A stretch of DNA of 27,274 nt, taken from Reclinomonas americana ATCC 50394. Lineage: Eukaryota > Jakobida > Jakobea > Jakobida. The translations under genes were made by a program, and so were the position numbers. The notes under the pieces were generated by a model. That model ran no database searches and was not told where the DNA came from. It worked only from the letters and a program-made list of their open reading frames with translations. The DNA lies in assembly GCA_048213135.1 (NCBI GenBank), contig PS015059.1:239062-266335 (forward strand), given 5' to 3'. Below, piece by piece: positions 17,388 through 26,762 of this stretch (its first letter is position 1; every line of letters begins with the position of its first letter).

Positions 17388-17683
17388 TCACTCCGTCCAA
17401 CACCATCCAGGCGCACGGCGTTCAATCACCTCTGCATCCTCCAATACAAAACACCGCAGCACAACATCGACGAGGATCCAGTCACGATCATCTTCGTCGA
17501 CGAGCAGCTCGTTGACAGCCAGCACGGCTGAGCGTGCGGCCGCAACCTCTTGCCCCGCCAGCCCACGCGGAGTGGACCACACACGGATCGATTTATCCGC
17601 ACTGCCACTCACGACGAGCTGGCCATCGGGAGTAACGACGACAGAGTATACCCATCCAGTGTGTTCCCTCCAACCGTCCAACA
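17388..17683 (-). CDS. Diverged WD40 terminal exon, array copy 6
   Basis: Contains EHTGWVYSVVVTPDGQLVVSG, ADKSIRVWSTPRGLAGQEV and then AARSAVLAVNELLVDEDDRDW...VVLRCFVLEDAEV, the same order as the family tail but with many replacements and a different ending (IERRAPGWCWTE). Only one full blade is present. Upstream the sequence is TTCCTGTTGCGCAG, a reasonable acceptor (phase 2), after which similarity is lost in purine-rich repeats. A one-base insertion relative to other copies sits just after that point (GGGAACACACTGG against GGGACACACTGG), so it is either a re-spliced last exon of a diverged paralog or a truncated relic marking the old edge of the array. Confidence 0.5.
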
Positions 17684-17689
17684 CTGCGC

Positions 17690-18147
17690 AACAGGAACAA
17701 AGGCAAGAAAGAAGAACCAATCAGATGAGAGAGTGGGTTGTGAAGCAAGAGGACAGACATCGACGAACGGGATGGAATGAGGAGAATGAGAGAGGAGTAG
17801 CGTGCTGCAATTACGTGGGTGCAAAAGGAAGAGAAGAGAGGGTAGGCACAAATCGGAGTGGGGAGGAAGAGGAGAGCAAGCGAGGAACGCGGCACAGCGA
17901 CGAGCAAGCATCCCTCAATCGACACGAAGCAGAACAATGTGAGACAAGAAGAAAGAGAGAGTGGGCGCACGGAGGCACGAACAGTGCAAGTGCATGACAT
18001 GAAGGGAGGAGAAAAAGGGCGGATCTTGAGGAGCGGACGATGGAGAGGAGGGAGGCATTGAAAGGGAAGCCATTGAAGAGCGATCAGCTGACACAGGAGA
18101 GAACAGAACAAGGTGAAAAGAGCGACAGTGGATGGAGGCGTGAAGGA
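17690..18147. other. Purine-rich transition sequence
   Basis: The plus strand becomes markedly A/G-rich. Long open frames on the minus strand here are pyrimidine-strand artefacts. No gene seen. Confidence 0.5.
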
Positions 18148-19223
18148 TGCAAGTGAAAAGAGATCACGAAAGGAGAAAGTGACCGACAGGGAAGTCCTTG
18201 AAGCACAGAGAGGTGAGGAGAAGGAGAGTGAGAAGAGACGAGAACGATGCAAGTGAAAAGAGATCAACGAAAAGCAACAAGGGCGGCTCACGGGAAGGGG
18301 ACAATGGAGAGGAGAGAGGCCAAGAAAGGAAGGCAATGGAAGACACAAGAAAGAGCGAAACGAGACGAGACGAGATGAGGTGAAGGAGAAAGAGAGTGGG
18401 AGGAGTCGTGAAGGGTGCAAGTGAAAAAAGATCAAGGAAAGGCAACAAGGGCAGCTCACGGGAAGGGGACAATGGAGAGGAGAGAGGCCAAGAAAGGAAG
18501 GCAATAGAAGACACAAGGAAGAGCGAGACGAGACGAGACGAGGTGAGGAGAAGGAGAGTGGACAGAGTCGTGAAGGATGCAAGTGAAAAAAGATCAAGGA
18601 AGGAGAAAGGGACCGAAAAAAGGGAAGTCCTTGAAGCACAGAGAGGTGAGGAGAAGGAGAGTGGATGAAGGCGTGAAGGGTGCAAGTGAAAACAGACCAA
18701 GGAAGGAGAAAGGGACCGAAAGGGAAGTCCTTGAAGCACAGAGAGGTGAGGAGAAAGGGAGTGGAAGGAAGCGTGAATTCGAAGGATGCAAGTGAAAAGA
18801 GATCAACGAAAAGCAACAAGGGCGGCGCACGGGAAGGGGACAATGCAGAAGAGAGAGACCAAGAAAGGAAGGCAATAGAAGACACAAGAAAGAGCAAAAC
18901 GAGACGAGACGAGGTGAGGAGAGTGAGAGTGGGAGGAGGCGTGAAGGATACAAGTGAAAAGAGATCAAGGAAAGAGAAAGGGACCGAAAAGGGAAGTCCT
19001 TGAAGCACAGAGAGGTGAGGAGAGTGAGAGAGGATGGAGGCGCGAAGGATGCAAGTGAAAAGAGATCAACGAAAACAACAAGGGCGGCTCACGGGAAGGG
19101 GACAATGGAGAGGAGAGAGGCCAAGAAAGGAAGGCAACAGAAGACACAAGGAGGAGCGAGACGAGACGAGACGAGGTGAGGAAAAGGAGAGTGGGAGGAG
19201 GCGGGACAGATGCAAGTGAATGT
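18148..19223 (+). repeat. Two-component satellite, units A (~102 bp) and B (~163 bp)
   Basis: Each unit opens with TGCAAGTGAAAA-AGAtCAA (one has TACAAG). Starts are at 18148, 18248, 18416, 18578, 18681, 18787, 18949, 19050 and a last partial at 19211; spacings are 100, 168, 162, 103, 106, 162, 101 and 161. Short units (A) continue GGGACCGAAA...GAAGTCCTTGAAGCACAG; long units (B) continue GGCGGCTCACGGGAAGGGGAC...GAAGACACAAGAA. Order: A B B A A B A B. Both end in GAGGTGAGGAGAAGGAGAGTG-type sequence. Purine-rich throughout. Confidence 0.88.
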
Positions 19224-19459
19224 GACCAATGCGAGTGCATAATGGAGATGAGGAAGAACGAGAGACAAAAGAAACGTGAATCGCTCACCTGCTCAGCGAG
19301 TGAGACACAAGAACACAGTCAGCGTAGCGTGTACTCGCTCCGCGTCATGGGTGCCACAATAAGGCGGGCAAGGAGAGATCTGAATGTGATGCTGGAGCGC
19401 GGCATTGCGAGGCACATGCACACTTCTCGTCGCCACGGCGCTCCGTCTCGCACAACAAG

Positions 19460-19738
19460 ATGGACAGATGGTGCATGGCAGGCCTCACTCCCCTGCGACA
19501 TGCGAGCGCATCTATGAGCAAAGAAAAAGCAGAGCGGCCGACACTCGTGTTGCACCACCACAAGCACACACCGATCGACAGAAAATGTGTGTGGGCATAT
19601 TCGAGCAGTCAAGGGACACAGCGGCAAGTGACAGGATGCCGCCCAGCAGCACCTGCTGCAGTAGAGCATGTGGACCAGGCGAGTCGAAATGCGTCCCACA
19701 TCTGTCGCAGAAGTGGCATCATGCGTGTCAGTGCATGA
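19460..19738 (+). CDS. Candidate exon or small ORF, function unknown
   Basis: An open plus-strand frame with two possible ATGs (19460, 19514). From the second it reads MSKEKAERPTLVLHHHKH and continues to RSGIMRVSA and TGA. Composition is balanced, unlike the surrounding purine-rich DNA, and the residue mix is protein-like, but the complementary strand (19319-19768) is also open. It lies 161 bases before a second plus-strand candidate exon. No family is recognised. Confidence 0.3.
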   Translation: MDRWCMAGLTPLRHASASMSKEKAERPTLVLHHHKHTPIDRKCVWAYSSSQGTQRQVTGCRPAAPAAVEHVDQASRNASHICRRSGIMRVSA

Positions 19739-19899
19739 CCATGCTTGTCGCCCTCCCTTCAACCTCAAATCGCAAACGATCCTCTTCTCTCTCCACTCCT
19801 CTCACCGCTCCCGTCAACTCACCCCGCACGTGTGTATCGTCGAACGCCACCAGCATCACCAGTTGCTGTGGGGGAGTGCGTGACGGTCGATCAACGCAG

Positions 19900-20059
19900 A
19901 GCCACCAACAGGAAGAACAAGATGCGCCACATTGCGAATCCGGCGGTGGCCGACGACTGGCTCACACGAGCTCCCATTGATATCACGCCGGCTGACAAGC
20001 GACGGTCGAATGGCACCGCTCTCACACAATCATCGCCTGCAGGCGGAGAGCGCGATAAA
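19900..20059 (+). CDS. Candidate internal exon with strong donor
   Basis: After a pyrimidine-rich stretch (about 19,770-19,840) and GATCAACGCAG, an open frame reads RKNKMRHIANPAVADDWL, then TRAPIDITPADKRRSNG and ends SPAGGERDK exactly at AAA|GTAAGTG, a near-perfect 5' splice site. The next exon would lie to the right, beyond a minisatellite and an assembly gap. No domain is recognised. Confidence 0.38.
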
Positions 20060-20296
20060 GTAAGTGTGGGCGCAGAATTGGGCGAAGAAGGAGGGCGTAG
20101 AGAGTGAATCGGTGAATCTGAAGGGAGAGGGAGACAGAAGAAGGCAACGGTGGCATGGCGGACAAGGGGGAGAGGGGGGAGAGGGGTACAGAGACAGGCA
20201 AAGTACAGGCAAGAGGAGGGTGACGACGGAAGCGGAGAGGGAAGATGCGAAGGCAGGGAAAGGGAAAGAGAAGGAAGAGGCAGAGACAACAGAGCG

Positions 20297-20995
20297 ATGA
20301 TTCAACGAGGGAGAGGACGGAAGGGAAAGGGAAGACGCGAAAGAAGAGAAGAAAGCAGAAAGTAGAAGAGAAGGAAGAGGCAGAGACAACAACAGAGCAA
20401 TGATTCAACGAGAGTGAAGACGGAAGGGAAAGAAAAGACGCGAAGAAAGAGAAAGCAGAAGAGAAGGAAGAGGCAGAGACAACAACAGAGCGATGATTCA
20501 ACGAGGGTCAAAAGGTGGGGAAAGGGAAGACGCGACGGAAGAGAGAGCGAAAGAGAAGGAAGAGGCAGAGACAACAACAGAGCAATGATTCAACGAGGGT
20601 GAAGACAGAAGGGAAGGGAAGAGGCGAAGGAGGAGAAAGCAGAAAGCAAAGAGAAGGAAGAGGCAGAGACAACAACAGAGCGATGATTCAACGAGGATGA
20701 AGTCGGAAGGGAAAGAGAAGACGCGAAGGAAGGGAAAGGGAAAGAGAATGAAGAGGCAGAGACAACAACAGAGCAATGATTCAACGTAGGTGAAAAAGGA
20801 AGGGAAAGGGAAGACGCGAAGAAAGAGAAAGCAGAAGAGAAGGGAGAGGCAGAGAAAACAACAGTGCAATGATTCAACGAGGGAGAAGACAGAGGGAGAG
20901 GGAAGACGCGAAGGAAGGGAAAGCGGAAGAGGGGGGCGGAGGGGGAAGAGAGAATGAAGAGGAAGAGATAACAGTGCAATGATTCAACGAGGGTG
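20297..20995 (+). repeat. ~93-bp minisatellite
   Basis: ATGATTCAACGAGGG recurs at 20297, 20400, 20493, 20585, 20683, 20776, 20869 and 20979 (periods 103, 93, 92, 98, 93, 93, 110). Each is preceded by GAGGCAGAGACAACAACAGAGC and followed by GAAGGGAAAGGGAAGACGCGAAG. The unit is almost all purine apart from the ATTC-centred core. Length differences are mainly in the GA-rich filler. Confidence 0.9.
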
Positions 20996-21125
20996 GAGAG
21001 GAGAGAGAAAGAGAAAGAGAGGCGATTGCATGAACGCACATATGCACATCCATCTGTCACTCTGACCAGAGCCAAGGATGAGAAGGGGATTCGCAGGGCA
21101 GAAAGAGAGAGAGAGAGAGAGAGGA

Positions 21126-21991
21126 NNNNNNNNNNNNNNNNNNNNNNNNNNNNNNNNNNNNNNNNNNNNNNNNNNNNNNNNNNNNNNNNNNNNNNNNNNN
21201 NNNNNNNNNNNNNNNNNNNNNNNNNNNNNNNNNNNNNNNNNNNNNNNNNNNNNNNNNNNNNNNNNNNNNNNNNNNNNNNNNNNNNNNNNNNNNNNNNNNN
21301 NNNNNNNNNNNNNNNNNNNNNNNNNNNNNNNNNNNNNNNNNNNNNNNNNNNNNNNNNNNNNNNNNNNNNNNNNNNNNNNNNNNNNNNNNNNNNNNNNNNN
21401 NNNNNNNNNNNNNNNNNNNNNNNNNNNNNNNNNNNNNNNNNNNNNNNNNNNNNNNNNNNNNNNNNNNNNNNNNNNNNNNNNNNNNNNNNNNNNNNNNNNN
21501 NNNNNNNNNNNNNNNNNNNNNNNNNNNNNNNNNNNNNNNNNNNNNNNNNNNNNNNNNNNNNNNNNNNNNNNNNNNNNNNNNNNNNNNNNNNNNNNNNNNN
21601 NNNNNNNNNNNNNNNNNNNNNNNNNNNNNNNNNNNNNNNNNNNNNNNNNNNNNNNNNNNNNNNNNNNNNNNNNNNNNNNNNNNNNNNNNNNNNNNNNNNN
21701 NNNNNNNNNNNNNNNNNNNNNNNNNNNNNNNNNNNNNNNNNNNNNNNNNNNNNNNNNNNNNNNNNNNNNNNNNNNNNNNNNNNNNNNNNNNNNNNNNNNN
21801 NNNNNNNNNNNNNNNNNNNNNNNNNNNNNNNNNNNNNNNNNNNNNNNNNNNNNNNNNNNNNNNNNNNNNNNNNNNNNNNNNNNNNNNNNNNNNNNNNNNN
21901 NNNNNNNNNNNNNNNNNNNNNNNNNNNNNNNNNNNNNNNNNNNNNNNNNNNNNNNNNNNNNNNNNNNNNNNNNNNNNNNNNNNNNNNNNNN
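21126..21991. other. 866-N assembly gap
   Basis: Bounded on both sides by GA microsatellite, which probably caused the assembly break. Confidence 0.97.
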
Positions 21992-21998
21992 CGCGGGC

Positions 21999-22036
<38 letters not shown>

Positions 22037-22291
22037 GATGAGAGAAAGGAATGAGCTCGAGAGAGACTCGACTGGCGGGAAAACTGAATCGAGGTGCAAC
22101 ACGCACACATCTCAGCAGCAGACGCACATATGCGCACACTCACATGCACAAACACACAGCCATGCTCACTATGAGGAGGTGGATGAGAGAGAGGGAGAGA
22201 GAGAGAAATGAGAGAATGAGACGCGTGAAACAATGAATGCTACTTTCACACACTCTCACACACTCTCTCTTTTTCCCACACACTCACTCAC
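21992..22291. other. GA microsatellite and intron-like pyrimidine tract
   Basis: GA repeat at 22001-22032. On the minus strand 22050-22291 is TG- and CT-rich with possible acceptors (CTCGATTCAG near 22,088; CCTCCTCATAG near 22,172) that could serve the donor at 22,291. No gene otherwise. Confidence 0.35.
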
Positions 22292-22433
22292 CTGGTGTGT
22301 GTGCAAGCAGTTGCTCATGCACGATGTCGACAAGCGTGCCACACTCATCCTCCTCCTCATTCTCCGAGTCTCCTCGCAAAACACACACGCGCGACGAGAG
22401 AATGTGTGCCAAAGACGAAACACGGTAACCCGC
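22292..22433 (-). CDS. Candidate exon with acidic run and consensus donor
   Basis: A minus-strand frame without its own ATG, open from a TGA at 22434-22436. It reads YRVSSLAHILSSRVCVLR, then GDSENEEEDECGTLVDIV, then HEQLLAHTP, and stops being open just after CCAG|GTGAGTG, a full consensus 5' splice site (phase 1). The acidic cluster and balanced composition are unlike the neighbouring simple repeats. The other strand gives a leucine-rich frame (LLMHDVDKRATLILLLIL), which I consider the shadow. Neighbouring exons are not resolved; the likely next one lies towards the gap at 21,991. Confidence 0.42.
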
Positions 22434-22633
22434 TCACTCGCTCGTGCATGCACGATCACACGCAAGCCACACCACTGATGCTTTGCTCGTGTATCAGCGC
22501 ATCACACCACACAACGGAAGAAGAGAGCGGCGGAGAGACGTGTGTGGGACAAACGATGTGATGTTGGACAACGTGTGGGCCTGTCTTTTCTCCCTCTCCT
22601 TGCTGGTATTCATCGCAGAGGCAGTGTGTGCAG

Positions 22634-22850
22634 GAGAGTGAGATGCAACGAGCCGATGCATACATTGCGCCACCACGACAACCACAGCCACCCAGTTCGC
22701 GCGCGATGATCGTGGTTCCCGAATCAATCGGCATTCACGCCACACTGCAGACCAAGGACGGACGCAAGCCACGGAGGAGGAGGAAGAGAGGAAGACATGG
22801 ATGGAGCGGCGCTGTGCCAATCTCCTTGCACAGCATTAACATCGACTGTG
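22634..22850 (+). CDS. Candidate exon, function unknown
   Basis: Follows CTTTTCTCCCTCTCCTTGC...GTGTGTGCAG, a good acceptor region. The frame reads MQRADAYIAPPRQPQPPSS, RAMIVVPESIGIHATLQTKD and then a basic stretch GRKPRRRRKRGRHGW; the end is undefined because no convincing donor is seen before the GA-rich part near 22,860. It could belong with the plus-strand candidates at 19.5-20.1 kb. The minus strand is also open here, so strand is uncertain. Confidence 0.3.
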
Positions 22851-23247
22851 GCCGATGGAAGAGAGAGAGAGAGAGCAACGAAGGCGACGGAGTGCGCGTG
22901 GAAAGTTTGCCATCCCGCTCATTGCAGCAGAGGGGAGAAAGTGGGGAAGGGGGAAGGGGAAGGAGCTCAAGGAGAATGTTGAGAGGTTGAGAGTGGGAAG
23001 AGGAGGAGGATGGGGAGTGAGGAAAACAAACCAGCAGGAACAAGCATGCAAACACACGCACACTCCCTTTCTTTCTCTCTCTCTCTCTCACACACACATG
23101 CTGTTGCAATCGATGGCGGTTATTGAGAAGGAAGAAGACGACAAGCAGTGTGTCGCAATGCCGCGTGCGGTCTGCATGCAATACGCTCCTGTTTGACGAG
23201 CCAGGCATGACTGGATCGATGGTGAGAAACGGAGAGCGAGTGGGGGA
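22851..23247. other. Mixed low-complexity sequence with a possible plus-strand exon
   Basis: GA-rich to 23,060, then a CT microsatellite (23,067-23,088). A short frame after TTATTGAG ends FDEPGMTGSM at ATG|GTGAGA (donor near 23,221), but an alternative frame (VIEKEEDDKQCVAMPRAV) is equally good. I make no gene call. Confidence 0.3.
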
Positions 23248-23582
23248 GAAGGAACAATGCAACACAGACAACTCACAGAGACCGTCCGAACCTTGCGATG
23301 CATGCACCGGCGATGGTGGAGACAGGGAGAGAGACAACTATCCATTGGAGCAGGATCACGGATCGAGCTGCTGAACAGACACAATGAATGAATGAGTGAG
23401 CGAGGAGAGCGAGGGAGAGGAAGAAGGAACAATGCAACAGGGACAACTCACAGAGACGTCCGAACCTTGCGATGCATGCACCGGCGATGGTGGAGACAGC
23501 TGCAGGGAGACAACTCTCCATTTGAGCGGGATCACGGATCGTGCTGCTGAACAGACACAATGAATGATTGACTGAGCGAGGC
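23248..23582. repeat. Tandem duplication, 175-bp period
   Basis: Copy 1 is 23248-23405 and copy 2 is 23423-23582. Both start GAAGGAACAATGCAAC and end GTGAGCGAGG or CTGAGCGAGG. A 40-base stretch beginning GTCCGAACCTTGCGATGCAT is identical in both. Differences include a one-base indel (GAGACCGTCC against GAGACGTCC) and an insertion of GCTGCAG or loss of GAGA, so a shared reading frame is not protected. Copy 2 can form CACG-GAT-CGTG; copy 1 cannot. Confidence 0.85.
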
Positions 23583-24960
23583 AGACGGGGTTGATTTCCC
23601 ATCCACACCCCAAGGCGCACGTACGAACGTACCTCCAAAAGATGCCTATGTCGCCACATCCAGCAGGTCATCTTCTTTTCTCCTTCTCCTCCTCCTCCTC
23701 CTCCTCCTCAAGGAGAAGACGATGAAATGGCACAACAGCAATGACTGAGGGCCGCTAACGACATTCGGTGGAGGCGAATCGGGATCAATAATCGTCCAGC
23801 AGACGGAGGAGGTGGAGGTGCGAGTCGCGCTCCATGAGTGTCTCTTGCATCATCAACGAGAGCGTCTGTGCGATCGAGCAGGAAACCATGCCGATGAGTG
23901 AGAGCACGCAGCGTGAGAAGAGAGAAAAAAAAGAGAAACAGGACGATGGGCTGCTGCGGTGTGGAGGTTTCTCTTTTCTTCATCTCATCAACGACCGGTC
24001 TCTCTCTCTCTCCCCACACCGACACCGCTTCTTGCGTCAAGTACACGAAGATTGATCTTTCTTCTGTGTTCTGCAAGCCAACGGCTCAAAATGGCAACAA
24101 CAGCAACCACACACACACGAAGACATTCACTCGTTGCGAATCGATATCGGAAGAATAGAAAACGGGACAAGCGGCGGACAGCACGGCCGTGAGAACGAAA
24201 AGGGTGGAGAGAGAGAAGAGAGAAGAGAAAGAGAGTAGGGATGACGAATGAATGAGCGAAGGAAGAGTGAATAAAGAAAGGATGGAGAGGAAGGGATAAA
24301 CAAGGAAAGGAGCTCAATCGGGAAAGAGGCGAAGAAGGAAAGGATGCGTAATGGGGAGAGGAATGAGGGAGGGATGAAGAAGGACAGGAGTGGGGAGAAG
24401 AAGAAGAGGGAAGGGATGCAGAAAGAAAGGAGCGGGGAGGAAAAAAGAGAGCGGGAGTGGGAAGAGGAAGAAAAAGAGAAAGAAGCAAGAAGGAAAGGAT
24501 GCAGAGGGAAAGGAGCGCGCGAGGACGAGGAAGAAAGCCGAAACGATAGACAGAGAAAGAAGGCAGGAGAATATGAATGGCGGTGATGTGCAACGATGAA
24601 GGAAAGGAGAGAGGCGCGCGGTAGGAGAGCAAGAGAGACAGGAAGAAGAGAGAGAGAAAAAAGGTGGCGTGAGAGAGAGAGGAAGTCGAGATAGGAAAGG
24701 AAGAAGCGTGATCAGCAAACGGCGAATAATCACCGCCACACACGCACACAAACGGTGAAGAGGTACATGGAGAAGGAATAGAGGGAAAAGAGATGCAAAG
24801 AGAGAGCGAGAGAGTGTGCAATGCAGGTGGGGCGGCGGAATAACTGCATGAACACGCGGTGCACTGGCGAATCCATGCACGAAGACATTCAATATGGGGA
24901 AGGGAGGCGAAGAGAAAGGAAGGGAGGGAGGAAGGGGAAGAGGTAGAGAGAGCGTGATTC
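23583..24960. other. No firm gene; TCC microsatellite and purine-rich sequence
   Basis: 23681-23709 is a TCC repeat. On the minus strand GAG|GTACGTTCG near 23,630 is a good donor, but upstream frames are ambiguous. 23,830-24,180 has several competing open frames of ordinary composition on both strands (plus MSVSCIINESVCAIEQET; minus TEERSIFVYLTQEAVSVWG). From 24,190 to 24,960 the plus strand is GA-rich low complexity, with one partial copy of the core repeat described next near 24,850-24,890. Confidence 0.4.
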
Positions 24961-24974
24961 GTGTCGGAAGAATG

Positions 24975-25900
24975 GTGCAATCACGCGGAGCACTGGCGAA
25001 TACGTGCACACAGACACAAAGCCGTGCTCTCANNNNNNNNNNNNNNNNNNNNGAGAGAGAGGAAGGGAGGAAGGGAGAGGAATAGGGAGAAAGGGAGGAA
25101 GAAGTGTGCAATCACGCGGAGCACTGGCGAGTTGATGCACGGAGATACACACAGACGTGCTCTCAACAAGAGAGAAGGAGGAGAGGAAGAGAGTGAGAGA
25201 GGAAGGAAGGAAGGGAGAGGAAAGGAGGAAGGGAGAGGAAGAAAGACGATGGGAGGTGAAGAGGGAGAGAGTGCAATCACGCGGAGCAATGGCGAGTTGA
25301 TGCACGGAGATACACACAGCAGTGCTCTCAGCAAGAGAGGTGAACGAGGAGAGGAAGGGAGGCGAAGAGTGACACGTGTGGGCGGAAGAATTGCTCAATC
25401 GCGCAGAGCAGTGGCGAGTCAATGCACGAAGACACGCAACACGTATGGCGAGAGAGGAGGAGGAGAGGAAGGTACGGGAAAGGGAGAGAGCGTGATTCGT
25501 GTCGGAAGAATTGTGCAATCAAGCGAAGCAGTGGTGAGTTGATGCACGGAGATACACACAGCCGTGCTCTCAGCAAGAGAGGAGGAGGAGAGGAAGAGAA
25601 AGAATTGAGAGAGAGGAAGAGAGTGAGAGGAATGGAGGGAGGGGGGCCGGGAAAGAGAGAGAGTGCAATCACGCGGAGCAATGGCGAGTTGATGCACGCA
25701 GATACACACAGCCGTGCTCTCAACAAGAGAGGAGGAGGAGAGGAAGAGAGTTAGAGAGGAAGGAAGGATGGGAGAGGAAAGGAGGAAAGGAGACGAAGGG
25801 AGACGAAGATGCAATGCGTGTGGGAGGAAGAATTGTGTAATCAAGCGGAGCAATGGCGAGTCAATGCACGGAGATACATACAGCTGTGCTCTCAGCAGGA
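24975..25900. repeat. Dispersed ~65-bp core repeat in GA-rich spacer
   Basis: Seven copies of GTGCAATCACGCGGAGCAAT-GGCGAGTTGATGCACGGAGATACACACAG..GTGCTCTCA start at about 24975, 25106, 25271, 25391, 25513, 25663 and 25835 (spacings 131, 165, 120, 122, 150, 172), with purine-rich filler between. In most copies GTGCAATCA and TTGATGCAC can pair, with one bulged A, around an 18-base loop. A weak eighth copy lies near 24,850 and a fragment near 25,980. Confidence 0.85.
25033..25052. other. 20-N assembly gap
   Basis: Immediately follows GTGCTCTCA, the end of a core repeat; in other copies AACAAGAGAG or GCAAGAGAG continues here. Confidence 0.95.
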
Positions 25901-26137
25901 GAGGAATTCGAAGAGAGCGTGTGTGTGAGAGAGAAAGAGAGTTGAGAGAGAGAGGAAGGGAGTGGAGACAGGAGATGCAATGCGTGTGGGCGGAGAATTA
26001 ACAGACACACAGCCGCGCTCGTGGCGGGAGAGAGAGAGAGAGAGAGCGAGAGAGAGGAATGACTGTGACAGCCAATGCACGCAAAGAATGCACACACACG
26101 ACTCATTCTGTCTGTCTCTCTCTCGCTCTCTCGCTCT

Positions 26138-26485
26138 NNNNNNNNNNNNNNNNNNNNNNNNNNNNNNNNNNNNNNNNNNNNNNNNNNNNNNNNNNNNNNN
26201 NNNNNNNNNNNNNNNNNNNNNNNNNNNNNNNNNNNNNNNNNNNNNNNNNNNNNNNNNNNNNNNNNNNNNNNNNNNNNNNNNNNNNNNNNNNNNNNNNNNN
26301 NNNNNNNNNNNNNNNNNNNNNNNNNNNNNNNNNNNNNNNNNNNNNNNNNNNNNNNNNNNNNNNNNNNNNNNNNNNNNNNNNNNNNNNNNNNNNNNNNNNN
26401 NNNNNNNNNNNNNNNNNNNNNNNNNNNNNNNNNNNNNNNNNNNNNNNNNNNNNNNNNNNNNNNNNNNNNNNNNNNNNNNNNNNNN
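26138..26485. other. 348-N assembly gap
   Basis: Left flank is CT microsatellite (TCTCTCTCTCGCTCTCTCGC); just before it 26029-26056 is GA microsatellite, so the gap sits at a strand switch of the purine tract. Confidence 0.97.
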
Positions 26486-26558
26486 AAATGGAATTGGTGA
26501 AAGGGGAAGAAAGGAAGCACGAACGGGCGGTGAGCCGTGGAAATTGAAGCAATCCGGC

Positions 26559-26762
26559 ATGGCACCGATTGAAATGCAGCCGAGAAATCCGGCAGGGGGA
26601 TGGGTGGAAGGTGTGAGTGAGATGAATTGCACGATGGAGTCGATGGAGAGAGTGGAGAAGATGCACAGCATGCGAAACATTCACACACAGACGCATGCAG
26701 CAAGCAACGGTGCGGATTCAGCTGAAATAATGGCCATCGATGGAATAACAGGGCGGGAATGA
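26559..26762 (+). CDS. Possible small ORF or last exon, function unknown
   Basis: Open plus-strand frame of 67 codons, in frame from the gap: MAPIEMQPRNPAGGWVEGV, then SEMNCTMESMERVEKMHSM, ending MAIDGITGRE and TGA. Composition is balanced and methionine-rich. The opposite strand is also open, so the call is weak. Confidence 0.25.
   Translation: MAPIEMQPRNPAGGWVEGVSEMNCTMESMERVEKMHSMRNIHTQTHAASNGADSAEIMAIDGITGRE

Larger units (their letters stand above)
1..17683 (-). repeat. Tandem array of WD40 gene units
   Basis: Five near-complete units and one diverged terminal unit are arranged head to tail on the minus strand. Landmark spacing (last WD40 codon to the next) is 3775, 3204, 3346, 3349 and 3217 bases. 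The same landmarks recur in the same order in every unit: WD40 exon, TG-rich intron, CPFC module, VGRSKE module, DTWFRASQ module, SFSIPAGKSERIDDVR module, EVCEVAYLHTDS module, VPQESES block, then the next unit's 3' flank. The left end lies outside the window, since bases 1-180 are the 5' block of a further unit. On the right, clear unit similarity stops at the 20-N gap at 16,733 and resumes only as the diverged WD40 end at 17,388. Copies differ by indels, stops and exon duplications, which fits unequal crossing-over and conversion. Confidence 0.93.

Noticed and set aside
17593-19008. Long minus-strand open frame of about 470 codons rich in Ser, Leu, Phe and Pro
   Set aside because: The strand is almost pure pyrimidine, so stop codons are nearly impossible; the 'protein' repeats simply follow the A/B satellite.
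20022-22233. Pyrimidine-strand open frames over the minisatellite and the gap
   Set aside because: Same artefact; several span the 866-N gap.
23988-25853. Long minus-strand Ser/Leu/Pro-rich frames
   Set aside because: Open in more than one frame over GA-rich sequence; no splice or domain evidence.
24975-25900. CRISPR-like repeat array
   Set aside because: Spacing is irregular (120-172), spacers are low-complexity purine, no cas genes are present, and the DNA is eukaryotic.
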